Below are positions 1-11,400 of a stretch of DNA of 64,000 nt, one piece after another. How positions within the stretch are numbered: the stretch's first letter is position 1; the number at the start of each line of letters is the position of its first letter. The notes beneath the pieces were generated by a model. The model searched no databases. It was not told where the DNA came from and saw nothing but the letters and a program-made list of their open reading frames with translations. The position numbers and the translations under genes were made by a program. This DNA is from Diogma glabrata (Eukaryota; Arthropoda; Insecta; Diptera; Cylindrotomidae). Location: NCBI GenBank assembly GCA_963693315.1, contig OY856188.1, positions 217,949,396 through 218,013,395 of the forward strand, in the 5' to 3' direction.

Positions 1-1959
1 TGACAGGCTATGTGGTCCGAGTTTTGGTTTTTCAATATAATTATAAGATTTTCAACATAATTTATTTTTCAATTATTTTTTATTCGTCAACATTATATAG
101 ACAAACGAAGAAAGATTAATGTAAGAGAAATTGCAAAAAGAATGATGTTGAAACCTTCACTAAGGAACTCACTCGAAAAATGAATGTTTCTTGAAACTCT
201 AAGCTAGTGCCAATAGCTGAATCGTAGAGGTGGTAAAAGTGAAAACCCACATAAAAAATATAACTTAGAAAATAAATACCAAAAAACCACCTACTCCAAA
301 ACAGAAGATATCAACTAAATTGGCTGCAGAGAAGTTAAATAAAAGGTAGAAGTTTAAAGTTAAACGCAAGAAAAAATTAAACATAAATAATAAAAGAAAA
401 ACTAAAAATAATTAAAAGAAAAAGAAAAATTGAAATCATGAATTGAAAAAAATTGAAGCATCGACGTTTGTATATACCAGTTCTACTTAAGCTCTCCCAA
501 AACCTTTTCGATTGGTGTTTATTACATTGCGTAAATTTTTGTATTTTTTTGTTCTTAAAAATTATAAGATTATAAATTCATCGTTCATCGAACAAAAATC
601 AAAAATTTTCCATCAAATTACATTTCAAAATAAAGTTGAACGAACAAAAATGAAAATCAATATAATTTTTTTTCATTACGTTCAATTTCACTATGCTTTT
701 TCCTAACAATTTAACAATTTTATTTAAAACTAAAAAAATTATAATTTCTTTGTCGAAACCTTATCAAATTTCAAAATCCAATTAAAAACTTTAAAAAAAT
801 ATCCTTTTCGTTTTAAGATTTTTGTTTAAACTAAAAGTTTTTCCATTTTGTAACGAAAAACCTTTACATAACTATATATGTACTCATCCGTATGGGTATA
901 GTGATTGTGTGGTTAAGAGAAAATAACTTGAAAAATTATCCTATCACCTATTATCTAACTATAACACACACTATAAAATTGAACATAGAATAGTTGTAAG
1001 ATAACTGTCAACAACATATTTGGAACATAAACTTTATGTGCGTATATGACCTTTTCCGGTTTTTAAAAATAACAAAATTTGAAACTAACTTTTAATATTA
1101 TCCCAAAATAAAGAAAAAAACATTAGAAACTAACATCGAATGACCACTATTAAACCAAATCACCCCTTTTCCAAAAATTTCTGTAATGTAATCAAGAAGA
1201 TCCCCAACAAAAAAAAACAACTATTTTAGCAAACAATTTTATAAAAATTTTCTCTGGACATTACAACATAATATGATAGTTTTAAATAGTTTTATGTAGA
1301 TTTTTATGTATTTTAATTTTATTTTTGGTTAAGCTTTAGAGAGAGAGGGAAAGTTTTTTTTTTATTCATGAATAAAAATAAATGATTATTTTAGCAAAAA
1401 TTGATACTAAAAATGAAAACTAAAAATTTAATAACAAAAAAAAAAAGAAAACTATGTTAGGTTTTGTTTAACTTTTTTGTATTTAAAAAAAAAAATAAAA
1501 AAGCTTGTTTAGGATATATTTGGAAAATGTAATGAAAATTAATTTAATTTTTGGAATAGATATTTTAGATGATGTTTTGTTTGCATACTGGTTGAATGGT
1601 AACATGTCATGTTACATTGTTTTAAACACGCTGTTGTGGTGTCGATTGTTATAATTATATTTCAAAAAAGGATAGATAATAGTTTTTGTGACAATATCTA
1701 ATGTACCGTGTTATGTATTTTTTTTAGAGTTTTAGTTAAATTGAAATTTTATATGTTGAAGAGTGTTGTTATATTTGTTGGAGAATTGCTTGATTTAGAA
1801 TTAAATGATATTTTCGTTTTATATTTTGATTAAAAATCAGTGGTTAATTATCCACTTAAATCACAAAAATGTTGGTGCCTCAAAGGCTTGATTTATGAAA
1901 TGTAATGTGTTTTGGTTTGTTGTCACCACATTAGGAACTACTACAATGCTATTATTCTA
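1..1959. other. AT-rich non-coding DNA, no gene recognised
   Basis: This stretch is dominated by A and T homopolymer runs with stop codons in all frames. The longest open frame (512-706, 64 codons) is low-complexity and resembles nothing I know. No splice-linked exons, RNA genes or clear repeats were seen until the degenerate CTGTCTTGA-like units that begin near 1960. Confidence 0.6.
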
Positions 1960-2003
1960 TTTGTCTGACTTTTTTGATAGTGTTGACATTTCTGACTGGC
2001 AGG
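1960..2003. repeat. Left flank of degenerate 9-bp minisatellite
   Basis: Short units such as GTCTGACTT, AGTGTTGAC and TTCTGACTG resemble the CTGTCTTGA array that resumes at 5549 on the other side of the copia insertion. This suggests the retrotransposon landed inside a pre-existing minisatellite. The units are very diverged, so the left boundary is approximate. Confidence 0.5.
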
Positions 2004-2008
2004 GTCCT

Positions 2009-2123
2009 TGTTGGAGAATCAATTAATAATATAATCCTAGTTGCATTGCTTTTTATGTTTTATATTTTTGTCTCGAGTTTTTCATTAATAAAGTATTCTT
2101 TAATTCAATAGGTTGTTCCAATA
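2009..2123 (+). repeat. 5' LTR of copia element
   Basis: This 115-bp repeat starts TGTTGGAGAATC and ends GTTCCAATA. It shares about 93% of positions with the right LTR. An AATAAA-like motif (TTAATAAAG) near the 3' part may be the polyadenylation signal. The LTR is short but within the range seen in copia-like elements. Confidence 0.95.
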
Positions 2124-2140
2124 GGTTATGGGCTCGGTTC
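2124..2140 (+). promoter_or_regulatory. Primer binding site (internal tRNA-iMet type)
   Basis: Directly after the left LTR is GGTTATGGGCTCGG. From memory this nearly matches the primer site of Drosophila copia, which pairs with an internal fragment of initiator tRNA-Met rather than its 3' end. This supports a copia-clade element and an insect-like host. Confidence 0.75.
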
Positions 2141-2219
2141 CCGGAAATAATTTAATTTTTTGAAATGGCGCGACCAAACAGTAACGTCATAACGTAACGC
2201 AACAGTAACGTCATAACGA

Positions 2220-2552
2220 ATGTCATCGTTATACGCTATTGAAAAATTGGACGGTAAAAATTTTCCATCTTGGAAAATTCAGATGCGTTCGGTGCTTATC
2301 CACAACGACATGTGGAAGTACACTAAAGCTGCAGCCAATCCCAAGAAAAAAGAATGGGATACGAATGCTAAAGCGTTAGCCACTATCACGCCTTGCTTGA
2401 AGCCATCACAATTATGTAATATATCCGAATGCGAAACTACAAAGGGACTATGGGATAAGCGGATCAAAGTATTTAAGCTTAAGGGTCGGAAGGAAAAAAA
2501 GGAGATGTTTTCTGAAATTAATCCAACCTCGAACAAAGTGGCGGTTCCATGA
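2220..2552 (+). pseudogene. copia Gag N-terminal fragment
   Basis: The first ATG after the leader opens a 110-codon frame. It begins with the Gag signature of copia elements (residues 7-17, KLDGKNFPSWK, then a conserved W near residue 32). A full copia Gag continues into a CCHC zinc knuckle, but here the frame ends after a lysine-rich stretch. Sequence immediately downstream (2550-2650) already resembles the end of the protease region in another frame, so an internal deletion removed the rest of Gag and most of the protease. The leader upstream contains an 18-bp segment (AACAGTAACGTCATAACG) repeated twice. The protein would be a truncated capsid fragment with no expected function. Confidence 0.85.
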
Positions 2553-5400
2553 AATCTGTAGGAATAGGAAGAGTCATTCTTGAAACGGAATATGGAAGTA
2601 TTGAATGTCCATTGCATCCCAGATGCGAAGTAGAATTTCCTATCGATACCTAAAGCGACTGCAGGTAGATTGAAGGTCCAGACATCATTTTACACAATGG
2701 ACTTGAGAAGAAATGATGAAAAATTGATTCTCAGAGGTTTTAGAGAAGATAGTTTGTACGTATACAAAGTAAAGAAACAAACCTTGGCAGCTGTCAGAGG
2801 TGTATCTGGTCCGCGAAAATGGCATGATAGATATGGGCATCTAAATGTTAGAAACTTGAAAGATTTGAATAACAAAAATATGATCGATGGCTTGGATTTT
2901 TCGGCTCCTGGTTCTGATTTGCAGTGTGAAATTTGCATGAAGAGAAAGATTGTTCAAAAGCCATTTCCAAAAGAAATTAAATCAAAAAGTACGGAGTTGT
3001 TAGAGATTGTCCATGCAGATCTATCTGGACCGATGAGAACAATGTGTTCTGGTGGATTGAAGTACTTTCTTCAAACAACTGATGATTACTCACGTATGAA
3101 AATCGTGAACAAGCTCTCGAAAAGTTCAATGTTTTCCAGTCTTTTGAAAAGATTTCACGAAGCATCTTGAAAATAGTGGAATTCGGCGAGAACTTACAAT
3201 TCCCTATACTCCACAACAGAACGGAGTTACTGAGCGAGAGAATAGAACGACATTAGATATGGCTCGATGCATGATGTCCAGTGTATCCATGTTTCTGTGG
3301 GCGGAAGCAATCAAGAAGAGACTAATAAACAGAAGTCCAATAAAGATTCTTGGAGACAAGATACCTCACGAAATCGGTTTGGAGTGAAGTCAGTTGTCGC
3401 GGATTTGAAGGTGTTTGGTTCACTAGTTGTTTCACTGAACAAGAAATCAGGTCACGGAAAATTTGAAGCCAGAGGTGTTGAACATATTGTTGTTGGGTAC
3501 GATGAGCAATCAAGGGGCTATAGATGTTTTAATCTGCACAACAAGACGATCAACATTAGCCGCGATCTGTAGTTAATTGAAAATTCATTCTCAGAACATA
3601 AAAGTGAGAAACTGAATGAACCTGAACTAATAATTTTTCCATTGACAGTCAAAGTTCAAAATGCTGAGTTGGTGCAGACAATTTCTTCGGATGGAGAAGA
3701 TGAGTATGAGAGCGCAGATGACAACGTTTCAGGAAATGCGCAATGTCAACAACAAGTTATTCGAAATACTCCGACTCCAGCGGTTTGTCAAAGACCGGTA
3801 CGAATGAAGAAAGTTCCTGACAGATATGGAGAGTTTGTAGCTGCTGTAAACAAATCAGTTGCTTACTCTGAATTATCAACACCACAAACTTTCAAGGAAG
3901 CACTAGAACATGATGACCATGAGCTATGGAGAGAGGCGATGGCTAAAGAAATTTCACAGTTGAAAGAGAAAAATACCTTGAATTTAATCGATAAGCCAAA
4001 AGAACGTAAGGCTATCATATGCAAATGGGTCTTTGCGATTAAGCGACACAAAGATGGTAGTATTTAAAAGTACCAGGCCAGACTTGTAGCCAAAGGTTTC
4101 AACCAGAAGGAAGGACTTGCTTTTTGAAGAGACGTTTGAAATCCGACGCCCGATACTCCACATCCGTTTGTTGTTTGCAGTAGCTGTGGAGTTGGAGATG
4201 TAAGTTCACCAAATAGATGTGGTTGGGGCATATTTGAATGGACAACTTCATCATGAGATCTTTATGCAACAGACCGAAGGTTTTGTGAGTGAAGAATATC
4301 CCAAAAAGGTGTGCAAACTTCAAAGGTCGCTATATGGACGCAAACAATCTGGTCGTGAGTGGAATGAAACGCTGCATAAGGAGTTCGTCCAAATGGGCTT
4401 CGAGTGACTAAAAAATGAGAATTGTTTGAATGTAAGAAACGATTCAAAGAATGGCATCACAATTTTGGTGGTTTATGTCGACGACATATTGGCTTCGAAA
4501 TCTCTGGAAGTTGTTATCTCAGTGAAGAAAGAAATCAAGAACAAATTTGATTGTGTGAACAAAGGTGCTCTCAATTACTTTCTGAGTATGGAAGTATTGA
4601 AAGAGGGGGATAATGGAGCTTTAAGAGTTACTCAGAAACAGTCCATTCGAAAAATACCGGAGAGGTTCAAATTGGAAGATTTAAGAATATGTAGTACACC
4701 AATCAATTCTGGCACAACCCTAACAATGTTCGTGCAGTGTGATGAAGAATGTAAGAAGGTAAATATTACTATTTATCAATCATTGATAGGATCTCTTCTA
4801 AAGATTGGGCTGTGTACAAGACTAGATATTCTTCACTCGATTTCTAAATTGTTTCAGATGAATTCTAATTCTCACAAGGGGCACTTCGCTGCTGCAAAGC
4901 ACGTTGCTAAGCGTTTGCTGAATACGAGTTCAGGGAGTTTTGAAGGAAAATCACTATTCGCTTTCTGCAGCGATGCAGATTAGGCTAGTCAAACAAAGAG
5001 TAGGCATTCTTTCACTGGTTACGATTTTTGTTTAGCTGGTGGTCCAGTTACTTGGGAAAGCAAATTACAGCCTACAATCACCTGGAGAAGTACCGAAGCA
5101 GAATATATGGCCCTTTGCTCTACTGGGAAAGAAGCTATATATCTTTGGAATATGCTAACAGAAATTGGAATTACACAGTTCATTGATCAATCTAAAAAAG
5201 TTCTTTCGGATAATCTTGGAGCTGTTGTTCATAATCCAGTATATCACAACAAAACAAAACACATCGATATCAAGATTCACTTTGTATACGGCAAATTTTC
5301 GAGAAAAAATGGATTGATCTTCAATATGTTTCATCAGAAGAGAACATGACATATATCATGACGAAGAATCTCAACAAAATCAAACATAGCTTCCATGCCA
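2553..5400 (+). pseudogene. copia pol remnant (integrase, reverse transcriptase, RNase H)
   Basis: The integrase zinc-binding region is visible at 2815-2940 (WHDRYGH ... CEIC). Two catalytic aspartates follow (HADLSGPM near 3013, TTDDYSR near 3076), and the third, acidic position lies in another frame near 3214 (PQQNGVTERENRTT). Reverse transcriptase begins near 3890 (EALEHDDHELWREAM, then CKWVFAIK), continues with VGAYLNGQL at 4219, and keeps the catalytic YVDD at 4474-4485. RNase H at 4985-5345 shows TEAEYMAL, LSDNLGA and NKTKHIDIKIHF. The reading frame is broken by stops near 3168, 3570, 4066, 4407 and 4981 and by frame changes between domains. All polymerase and integrase functions must be considered lost despite the preserved YVDD. 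Confidence 0.92.
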
Positions 5401-5410
5401 AGAAGATAAA

Positions 5411-5427
5411 TATTAATTGAAGGGGCG
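5411..5427 (+). promoter_or_regulatory. Polypurine tract before 3' LTR
   Basis: A purine run GAAGGGG lies just before the TG that opens the right LTR, the expected position for the plus-strand priming site of an LTR retrotransposon. Confidence 0.7.
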
Positions 5428-5543
5428 TGTTGGAGAGTCAATTAATAACATAATCCTAGTTGCATTGCTTTTTATGTTTTATGTTTTTGTCTGAAGTTTT
5501 TTCCTTAATAAAATATTCTTTAATTCAATCGGTTGTTCCAATA
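5428..5543 (+). repeat. 3' LTR of copia element
   Basis: This 116-bp repeat matches the left LTR along its whole length, with a one-base indel and about eight substitutions. It is followed immediately by GTCCT, the target duplication. Confidence 0.95.
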
Positions 5544-5548
5544 GTCCT

Positions 5549-5905
5549 TTTGACTAACTTCATTGTCTTGAGTCTTCAGAGAGTCTTGATTTATTTGAAT
5601 ACTATACATTGTTAACTTTTTTGGCTGTTTTAACTGTCTTAATTATCTTAACTGTCTTGACTGTGTTGACTGACTTGGTTGTCTTGCCTGTGTTAACTGT
5701 CTTGACTCTGTTCACTGTCTGTCTTGACTGTCTCAGCTGACTTATCTATCTTGACTGTGTTGTCTGTCTTGCGTGTCTTAGCTTTCTTAATTGTATTACC
5801 TGTCTTGACCGTCTTAAATGTCTTGATTGTTTTGACTATCTAGAATGATTTTATTGTCTGGCCTGTTTTGACTGTCTCAACTGTTTTAACTGTCTTGACT
5901 GTTTT
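5549..5905. repeat. Degenerate 9-bp minisatellite, consensus CTGTCTTGA
   Basis: From about 5630 the sequence can be cut into consecutive 9-mers such as CTGTCTTGA, CTGTGTTGA, CTGACTTGG, CTGTGTTAA and CTGTTTTGA for about 28 units, with one larger unit near 5718. More diverged units extend left to the copia insertion. The consensus has a stop codon in one frame and no long open frame crosses the array, so a protein-coding repeat is unlikely. Confidence 0.85.
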
Positions 5906-6642
5906 TTAAAGCTTAATTGCTATTTTGCGATAACAAATCTGTTTATTAAAAGTTTTTTAGTTTTCAACAAGAAGTCTACTTTTAACTCTATATCTCGGCA
6001 TTAATTGTTGAGGAAAACTGTATTCAGGTCAACCCATTTTCATACATCATTTTAATAAACAATTTTTCTACAGCTCAATTTGAACAACCGTATTATATCT
6101 GCATGTAATACTATGACTAAGCTTTACAAAAAAAGTTCATCATTTATGCAAACAGAAACATGTATTATTAATTAATATTGTGTGACGCAATTAACTAAAC
6201 AGAATATTTTATGTTTATTAAAACTTAAAGGGCGGAACCAAAATAAATTAGCAAATCATTAGAGAATTTCTTTTGAAATGAATATTCTTATTTAAGAATA
6301 AAACTTAAAATAGGGCGTCGTTAATCACAATATCATCAAGAAATATTTCACTAGCGGGATGAGTGAGAATTCAATTTTAGTTTTTTCTCCCTTTATCTCT
6401 TATTTTATTTTTATTTCCTCAATGTTTACATGAAGTATTGGCTTATGTCATATTTTATTAGGTGGTAGGATTTATTGTTTAGTTTTTCATTCTTGAAGAA
6501 AAAATCCTAAAAAAATTACGTTCATCATCCATTTTAATGTCTCAAGCATATTTCAGCGATCATTTTTCATTTTGTTTGACAAGAATGTTTTAGTACTATG
6601 GTCCTTTCCCTAAAACTTTTTCTATATGCCCGCCTGTATATA
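5906..6642. other. AT-rich non-coding DNA
   Basis: No open frame of note, no recognised repeat. The stretch ends in a short TATATATA run that abuts the CAGGGTGATCC terminus of the next element. Confidence 0.55.
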
Positions 6643-6788
6643 TACAGGGTGATCCAACCTTGACGGACTGATTAAATGCCTATAACTTTTTTGCTTCTAA
6701 AGCAAAGCTCTTTTATCTAATTTTTTTTATAAATGAAAGAATATAATTTACACTGCTTGCCGTTGGCATTTGGCGTAAGTATTTAAAT

Positions 6789-7100
<312 letters not shown>

Positions 7101-7164
7101 TTACATCGTTTGTTTGACCAGCATACTCCTGAAGATAAGATGGTCTAACAAACCGAAATATATA

Positions 7165-7251
7165 TAGAGTATCTAAAAATAAACCTAGTTTTTTTTTCAA
7201 TCAACTTTTAAGTTATCTGCATAAAGTAACAAGTGCTATAAACATAATGTT
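7165..7251 (-). repeat. Right arm of inverted repeat around (TA)n
   Basis: Reverse complement partner of 6789-6875, sharing among others AAAGTAACAAGTGCTATAAA. Identity is roughly 85-90% by eye. Confidence 0.8.
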
Positions 7252-7439
7252 AATGAAAGAATAAGTTATTAAATTTTTTTATTGGCTGAAATTTTCCCCT
7301 TGTCGCTTATTGGCTCGTTTGAACACATTTTGCATAAAGCTGTGCAACGTTTCCGACTCCTGTTTTGCAATTTATATGCGAAAACTGTATTTTATTTCTT
7401 GAATCGATTGTGGATTATGAACATAAACGCGTTTCATTA

Positions 7440-8470
7440 AGACACTCTACCAAAAAGGCAGAGGCCGTCAAATCTGGGGAACAAGTTCACCATGCAAAAT
7501 CTCCATTTTGCTCAACACCATATGTCACGCATCACGATTATTGAGACCTAGTTCGGATGTAAACAATTTTTCAGCATGATCCGGTTATACCGCTTCAGAG
7601 AGGATTTCTGGCTGCTCAATTTCATTTTCGAACAAATATGGACCAATCACTCTATTACATATTAACGGAAAAGGAATACCAAAAATTTATCGTGCTTAAG
7701 TTTATATAAGCTTAATCGAATAATCGGTCTAAAAATGGCAGCCTACTTAGTGGATTCACGTGTTGTGTTGTGTAGGGAAAAGTTACGATTGCTGCAGCTT
7801 TTTTGAATTATGGCCAGATTAATGTAGTGATCGTCCTATTTTGGGTAATTTGATTTACATGAATTAAAGAGCTTTCTTCCAGCATATCTTGTAAATTTTT
7901 TTTGAGAAAAATATTGACACAAACTTGAAAAATAGGCGAGAGATAAACCCATGTTTTTTAAAATCCAGAAAAACGGAATGTAACAAATCTTGACGATAAT
8001 TCCACAGCAAACAATCTAAGAGGATGTAGTTGTCCCTGATGCATTTTTCTCGGTACCACAAGTTTGGCAGTTCTTTTTATTGACGTCACCATTTAAATTA
8101 AAATGTGCTTCATAGCTTATCATCAAAATTTTCAAATTAAATTGACATTTCTGTCGTAAGCAAAATGATTTTATTGAAACATTGCAGCCGTTGTGGTGCA
8201 TCCCTTGGTAATAGTTCTTGGGCTAATTGAATTTTTTAAGGAAACAACCTCAGATCAACATTCAGTATGTTTCGTAGCAATGTTCTGGAGATGCTTAATT
8301 TAGTAGAACTTCGACGAATAGACACTAATGAATGTTAGCACTTTCTTGTATCCACAGCTTATTCAGTGCGAATAGGTTGAGCTGCATATGTTAAAAATGG
8401 GTCATTAATCTTCTTATTGATTTTGCACTGTAGTAGTGAATAAAATGCTGACGGTGTTTTCTTTGTGTTG
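7440..8470 (-). pseudogene. Mariner-like transposase pseudogene
   Basis: Reading the minus strand from about 8470 down, an N-terminal DNA-binding part contains ISRTLLRNILNVDL followed by KIQLAQELLPRDA. This is the helix-turn-helix linker phrase common to insect mariner-like transposases. Next comes EAHFNLNGDVNKKNC near 8090, corresponding to the DEAHF segment with the second catalytic aspartate; here that position reads Y-E-A-H-F, so the aspartate appears replaced. A degraded C-terminal part has SPDLTASAFL near 7470, matching the usual SPDLTPCDFFLW box. Stops and frameshifts occur throughout (for example after KNASGTTTSS). The catalytic DDE/D set is not intact, so the protein is dead. Family assignment is from recalled motifs, not from a search. 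Confidence 0.8.
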
Positions 8471-8480
8471 TAATAATTGA

Positions 8481-11400
8481 TCGTCAATAAGTTAAAAACC
8501 TAAAAAATAAAAAAGTAACCATCTGTACAAACGGATTTTAATCATCAAAAATAATAATGATTCAGAATTTTCAATTTTATTTTATTCGAGTGCACGTTTC
8601 ACTCCTTAAAATAATATTCGCGAGTTAAAATTTTTATATTTTTAATATTGTTCTTACTCGTAAGAGTAAAAATTTAATTGCTTTGAGTTCACTCCCTTTG
8701 GAGTATATTTTATTTTTATATTTGTTTATACCGTATGCAGAAAAAGAAAATTATTACTTTTTCGTCATTGTTTTTATTTATTTTATAACAATACTTGCAT
8801 AATTGAACAAAACATTCAGACAAATAATTAATTTTTTTGTAAAACGAAAGAATCAAATTTAAATCAAAATTAAGTGTGTGAGCAAATGAAACAAAATATT
8901 TATTTCAATTTAGAACCAAGAACGATATTTTTTTATTTTCGCTCATGTTTTTGGGAATTTATTTGAATTTTTTTACTGGATCTGAAAGAACGGAGTAAAG
9001 GAGTGATATAAAGCGCCTTTTAAACTCTATAAAATTGTTTTCGTGATACATAATTACATAACATTCACCGTTAATAAATCCTTTTACTACTGTCAATTGT
9101 TAAAACAAAATTCAATCATCATTGAGATTGACAACAAATGGGCATCATTTTTTAAATGCCAAAAAATTCCGATTTCGAAAACTGAGCCAAATACAAGAAC
9201 TTTTCATATCAAAAAGTTATAAACTCGATTTAAGTGTTTCAAAAAAATCTGGGACGTCGCTGACACATTTTTTTTTAATTTTTATTTTTCCGTATTATTG
9301 ATGTTAGATTCCGTATGTAAACGGTTGGATTTGCAATCTGAATATTAATAATGACTCATAAAAATTACAAAAAAAGCTGAAATATAAAATTATAAATTAT
9401 ATAATTAACCTGACATCATTCACAACTTATGTTGCGTTCACGAGTAAACTACATAAACAGCGAAAATATATTCAGAACATTAATCAAAACAACTTCCTCG
9501 AAATCCAATAACCCTTAATGTAATCCTAATTTGGAATTCAAAACTCAAATAGATTTCTTTAGTCATAACATTTTGTCTTAAATTGATATGCAACTCGCTA
9601 TAATCCATTTTAACGATGCTCCAAAAACAAAACTTATAAGTTTTTGGTAACTAAAAAACTTATTTTTAATGGCATTTTTTTATGATATTTATGTCGTCTT
9701 TTGAAATTACTAAACACTAAACACGACTGAATCAAAAAGAAATTATTACATTTTTCTGCCAGTTTTAAATTTTAAAAATTAAACTTTTTTATTATTTGTA
9801 TAAATACGATTGTAACTAAGATGACCGACGTTTTTTTAATTTAAATTTTAATCCAAAACAAAACAAAACAGAAAAAAACTTAAATACAAATTTGGGATAA
9901 CGATTAATAAATCAAATATCAAATTAAAAAAAAAAAATTTTTTTTGATGGCATTTAATTATAAAATTAATTTATTTTTATAAAAGGATTTTTATGGAAAA
10001 AAAAAGATTAATTATTTATTCTGATTTTATGTATTAATTTAAATAATTGACCTTTTATGGGATTATGAAATTGTTAACAGACAAAACAAATTTTATTTTT
10101 ATTTTTAAGAAAATTAACTCAGTGGTTTTGAAAATTTATATAAAATTTTCAATTCATCTTATTCATTTCCATTATTCAGAAGAAAATTAATGATATGTGG
10201 TTTTGTCTTGAAAAACATAAAATTGCATTTTCATTTTAGAATCTAAGAAAATGGAAAATTTGTGTTAGTGGTTTTTTTGTGAAAAAATAAATCTAATTTG
10301 AATTACAAAATGTAAGGTTTGTTGTTAGTTTTATTACATACTTCCTAAATATATAAATAAGATTTACTATTTTATAATTATTCAATCACAATTAATGTCA
10401 CATAACAAATTTATTTATTTCGTTTAACATTTTTTTTTGGTTTTATTATAATTTATAACCGATTAAAATCTAATTTTATTTGATGTTGTTTCTGTAAGTT
10501 TTAACTAATGTTATAAAGTCTCGTGTATGTTGTCTGAATTTTTTATATTTTTGTTTTGTTATTAAATAAATTTGTTTCGAATCAGAAATGACTAAAGTAC
10601 TTTGTTTGGTGTGAGAATTAACATTGATATGCGGGTCAAATGAGAGAGATTTAAGGAAAAGGGTTGTTTGGTAATTTGATATTCTGGATAAAAGCAATCG
10701 AGTCACATTTTTAATAAAGATTTTACAGGTTTTACAAGTGTTTGGAATTTTCTAGCAACAAAAATGACCATTCAGGTACTTCCAAATATTTTAACGCAAT
10801 TCTCAATGTACTCTTTAATTGATATATTAAATGGGTCCTACTAGCGTGGACTACCATTACCACCAGAGCAAAAGCAATAGACTACGCATTTAATGTTAAT
10901 ATATTAATATTAAACCATAAAACTTTTGATTTTACTTTACTTTACTATCTTTGGAGTTTCTTGCCTATTTTCAGATGATTTCAATCACAAACTTTTGAAG
11001 GTTATGGCTAGTGGTTCACGCTATATTCACAATAGAGCTCCTCGTTCCCTCGTTTGTAGCTCCTATTTTTTCGCCTAAAACACTTGTAATGTTTATTAAA
11101 TTTTTTTTTTAATAAAATGTGTTGTGTAGTAGGAATTACAATATGTGTCACAATAGCACATGAAAACCATTTAAGAACAAGGTCCTACAACAACATACGT
11201 TCAAAGGTGTTGATGGACGTAAATCTTTTTTTTCTGTTTTTTTATATTTTTTGTTAAAGAATGGATAACTAAACAATAAATTAACATATTAATCATTTAT
11301 TGATAAAACATAAAATTTATTAACAGCTAACATGTTTTATAAGTTAGTATAAACTACCATGTTAAAAGTATAATTAAATCTTTTGTTTGAATGTATGCCA

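Larger units (their letters stand above)
2004..5548 (+). mobile_element. Ty1/copia LTR retrotransposon, degenerate, with target duplication
   Basis: The element has two LTRs (2009-2123 and 5428-5543) beginning TGTTGGA and ending TCCAATA, an imperfect terminal inverted repeat. It is flanked by the 5-bp duplication GTCCT (2004-2008 and 5544-5548). A primer binding site follows the left LTR and a purine run precedes the right LTR. The internal region is only about 3.3 kb, shorter than usual for copia elements, because the gag C-terminus, zinc knuckle and most of the protease are missing. Remaining domains run gag, GAG-pre-integrase, integrase, reverse transcriptase, RNase H, which is the copia order. 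Several stops and frameshifts make it non-autonomous. By eye the LTRs differ at about 8 of 115 positions plus one indel, so the insertion is not recent. Confidence 0.95.

Noticed and set aside
7129..7158. Second hammerhead-like string CTGAAGA ... GAAA next to the (TA)n tract
   Set aside because: Six unpaired bases separate the core from a 3-bp stem, which does not fit the hammerhead fold.
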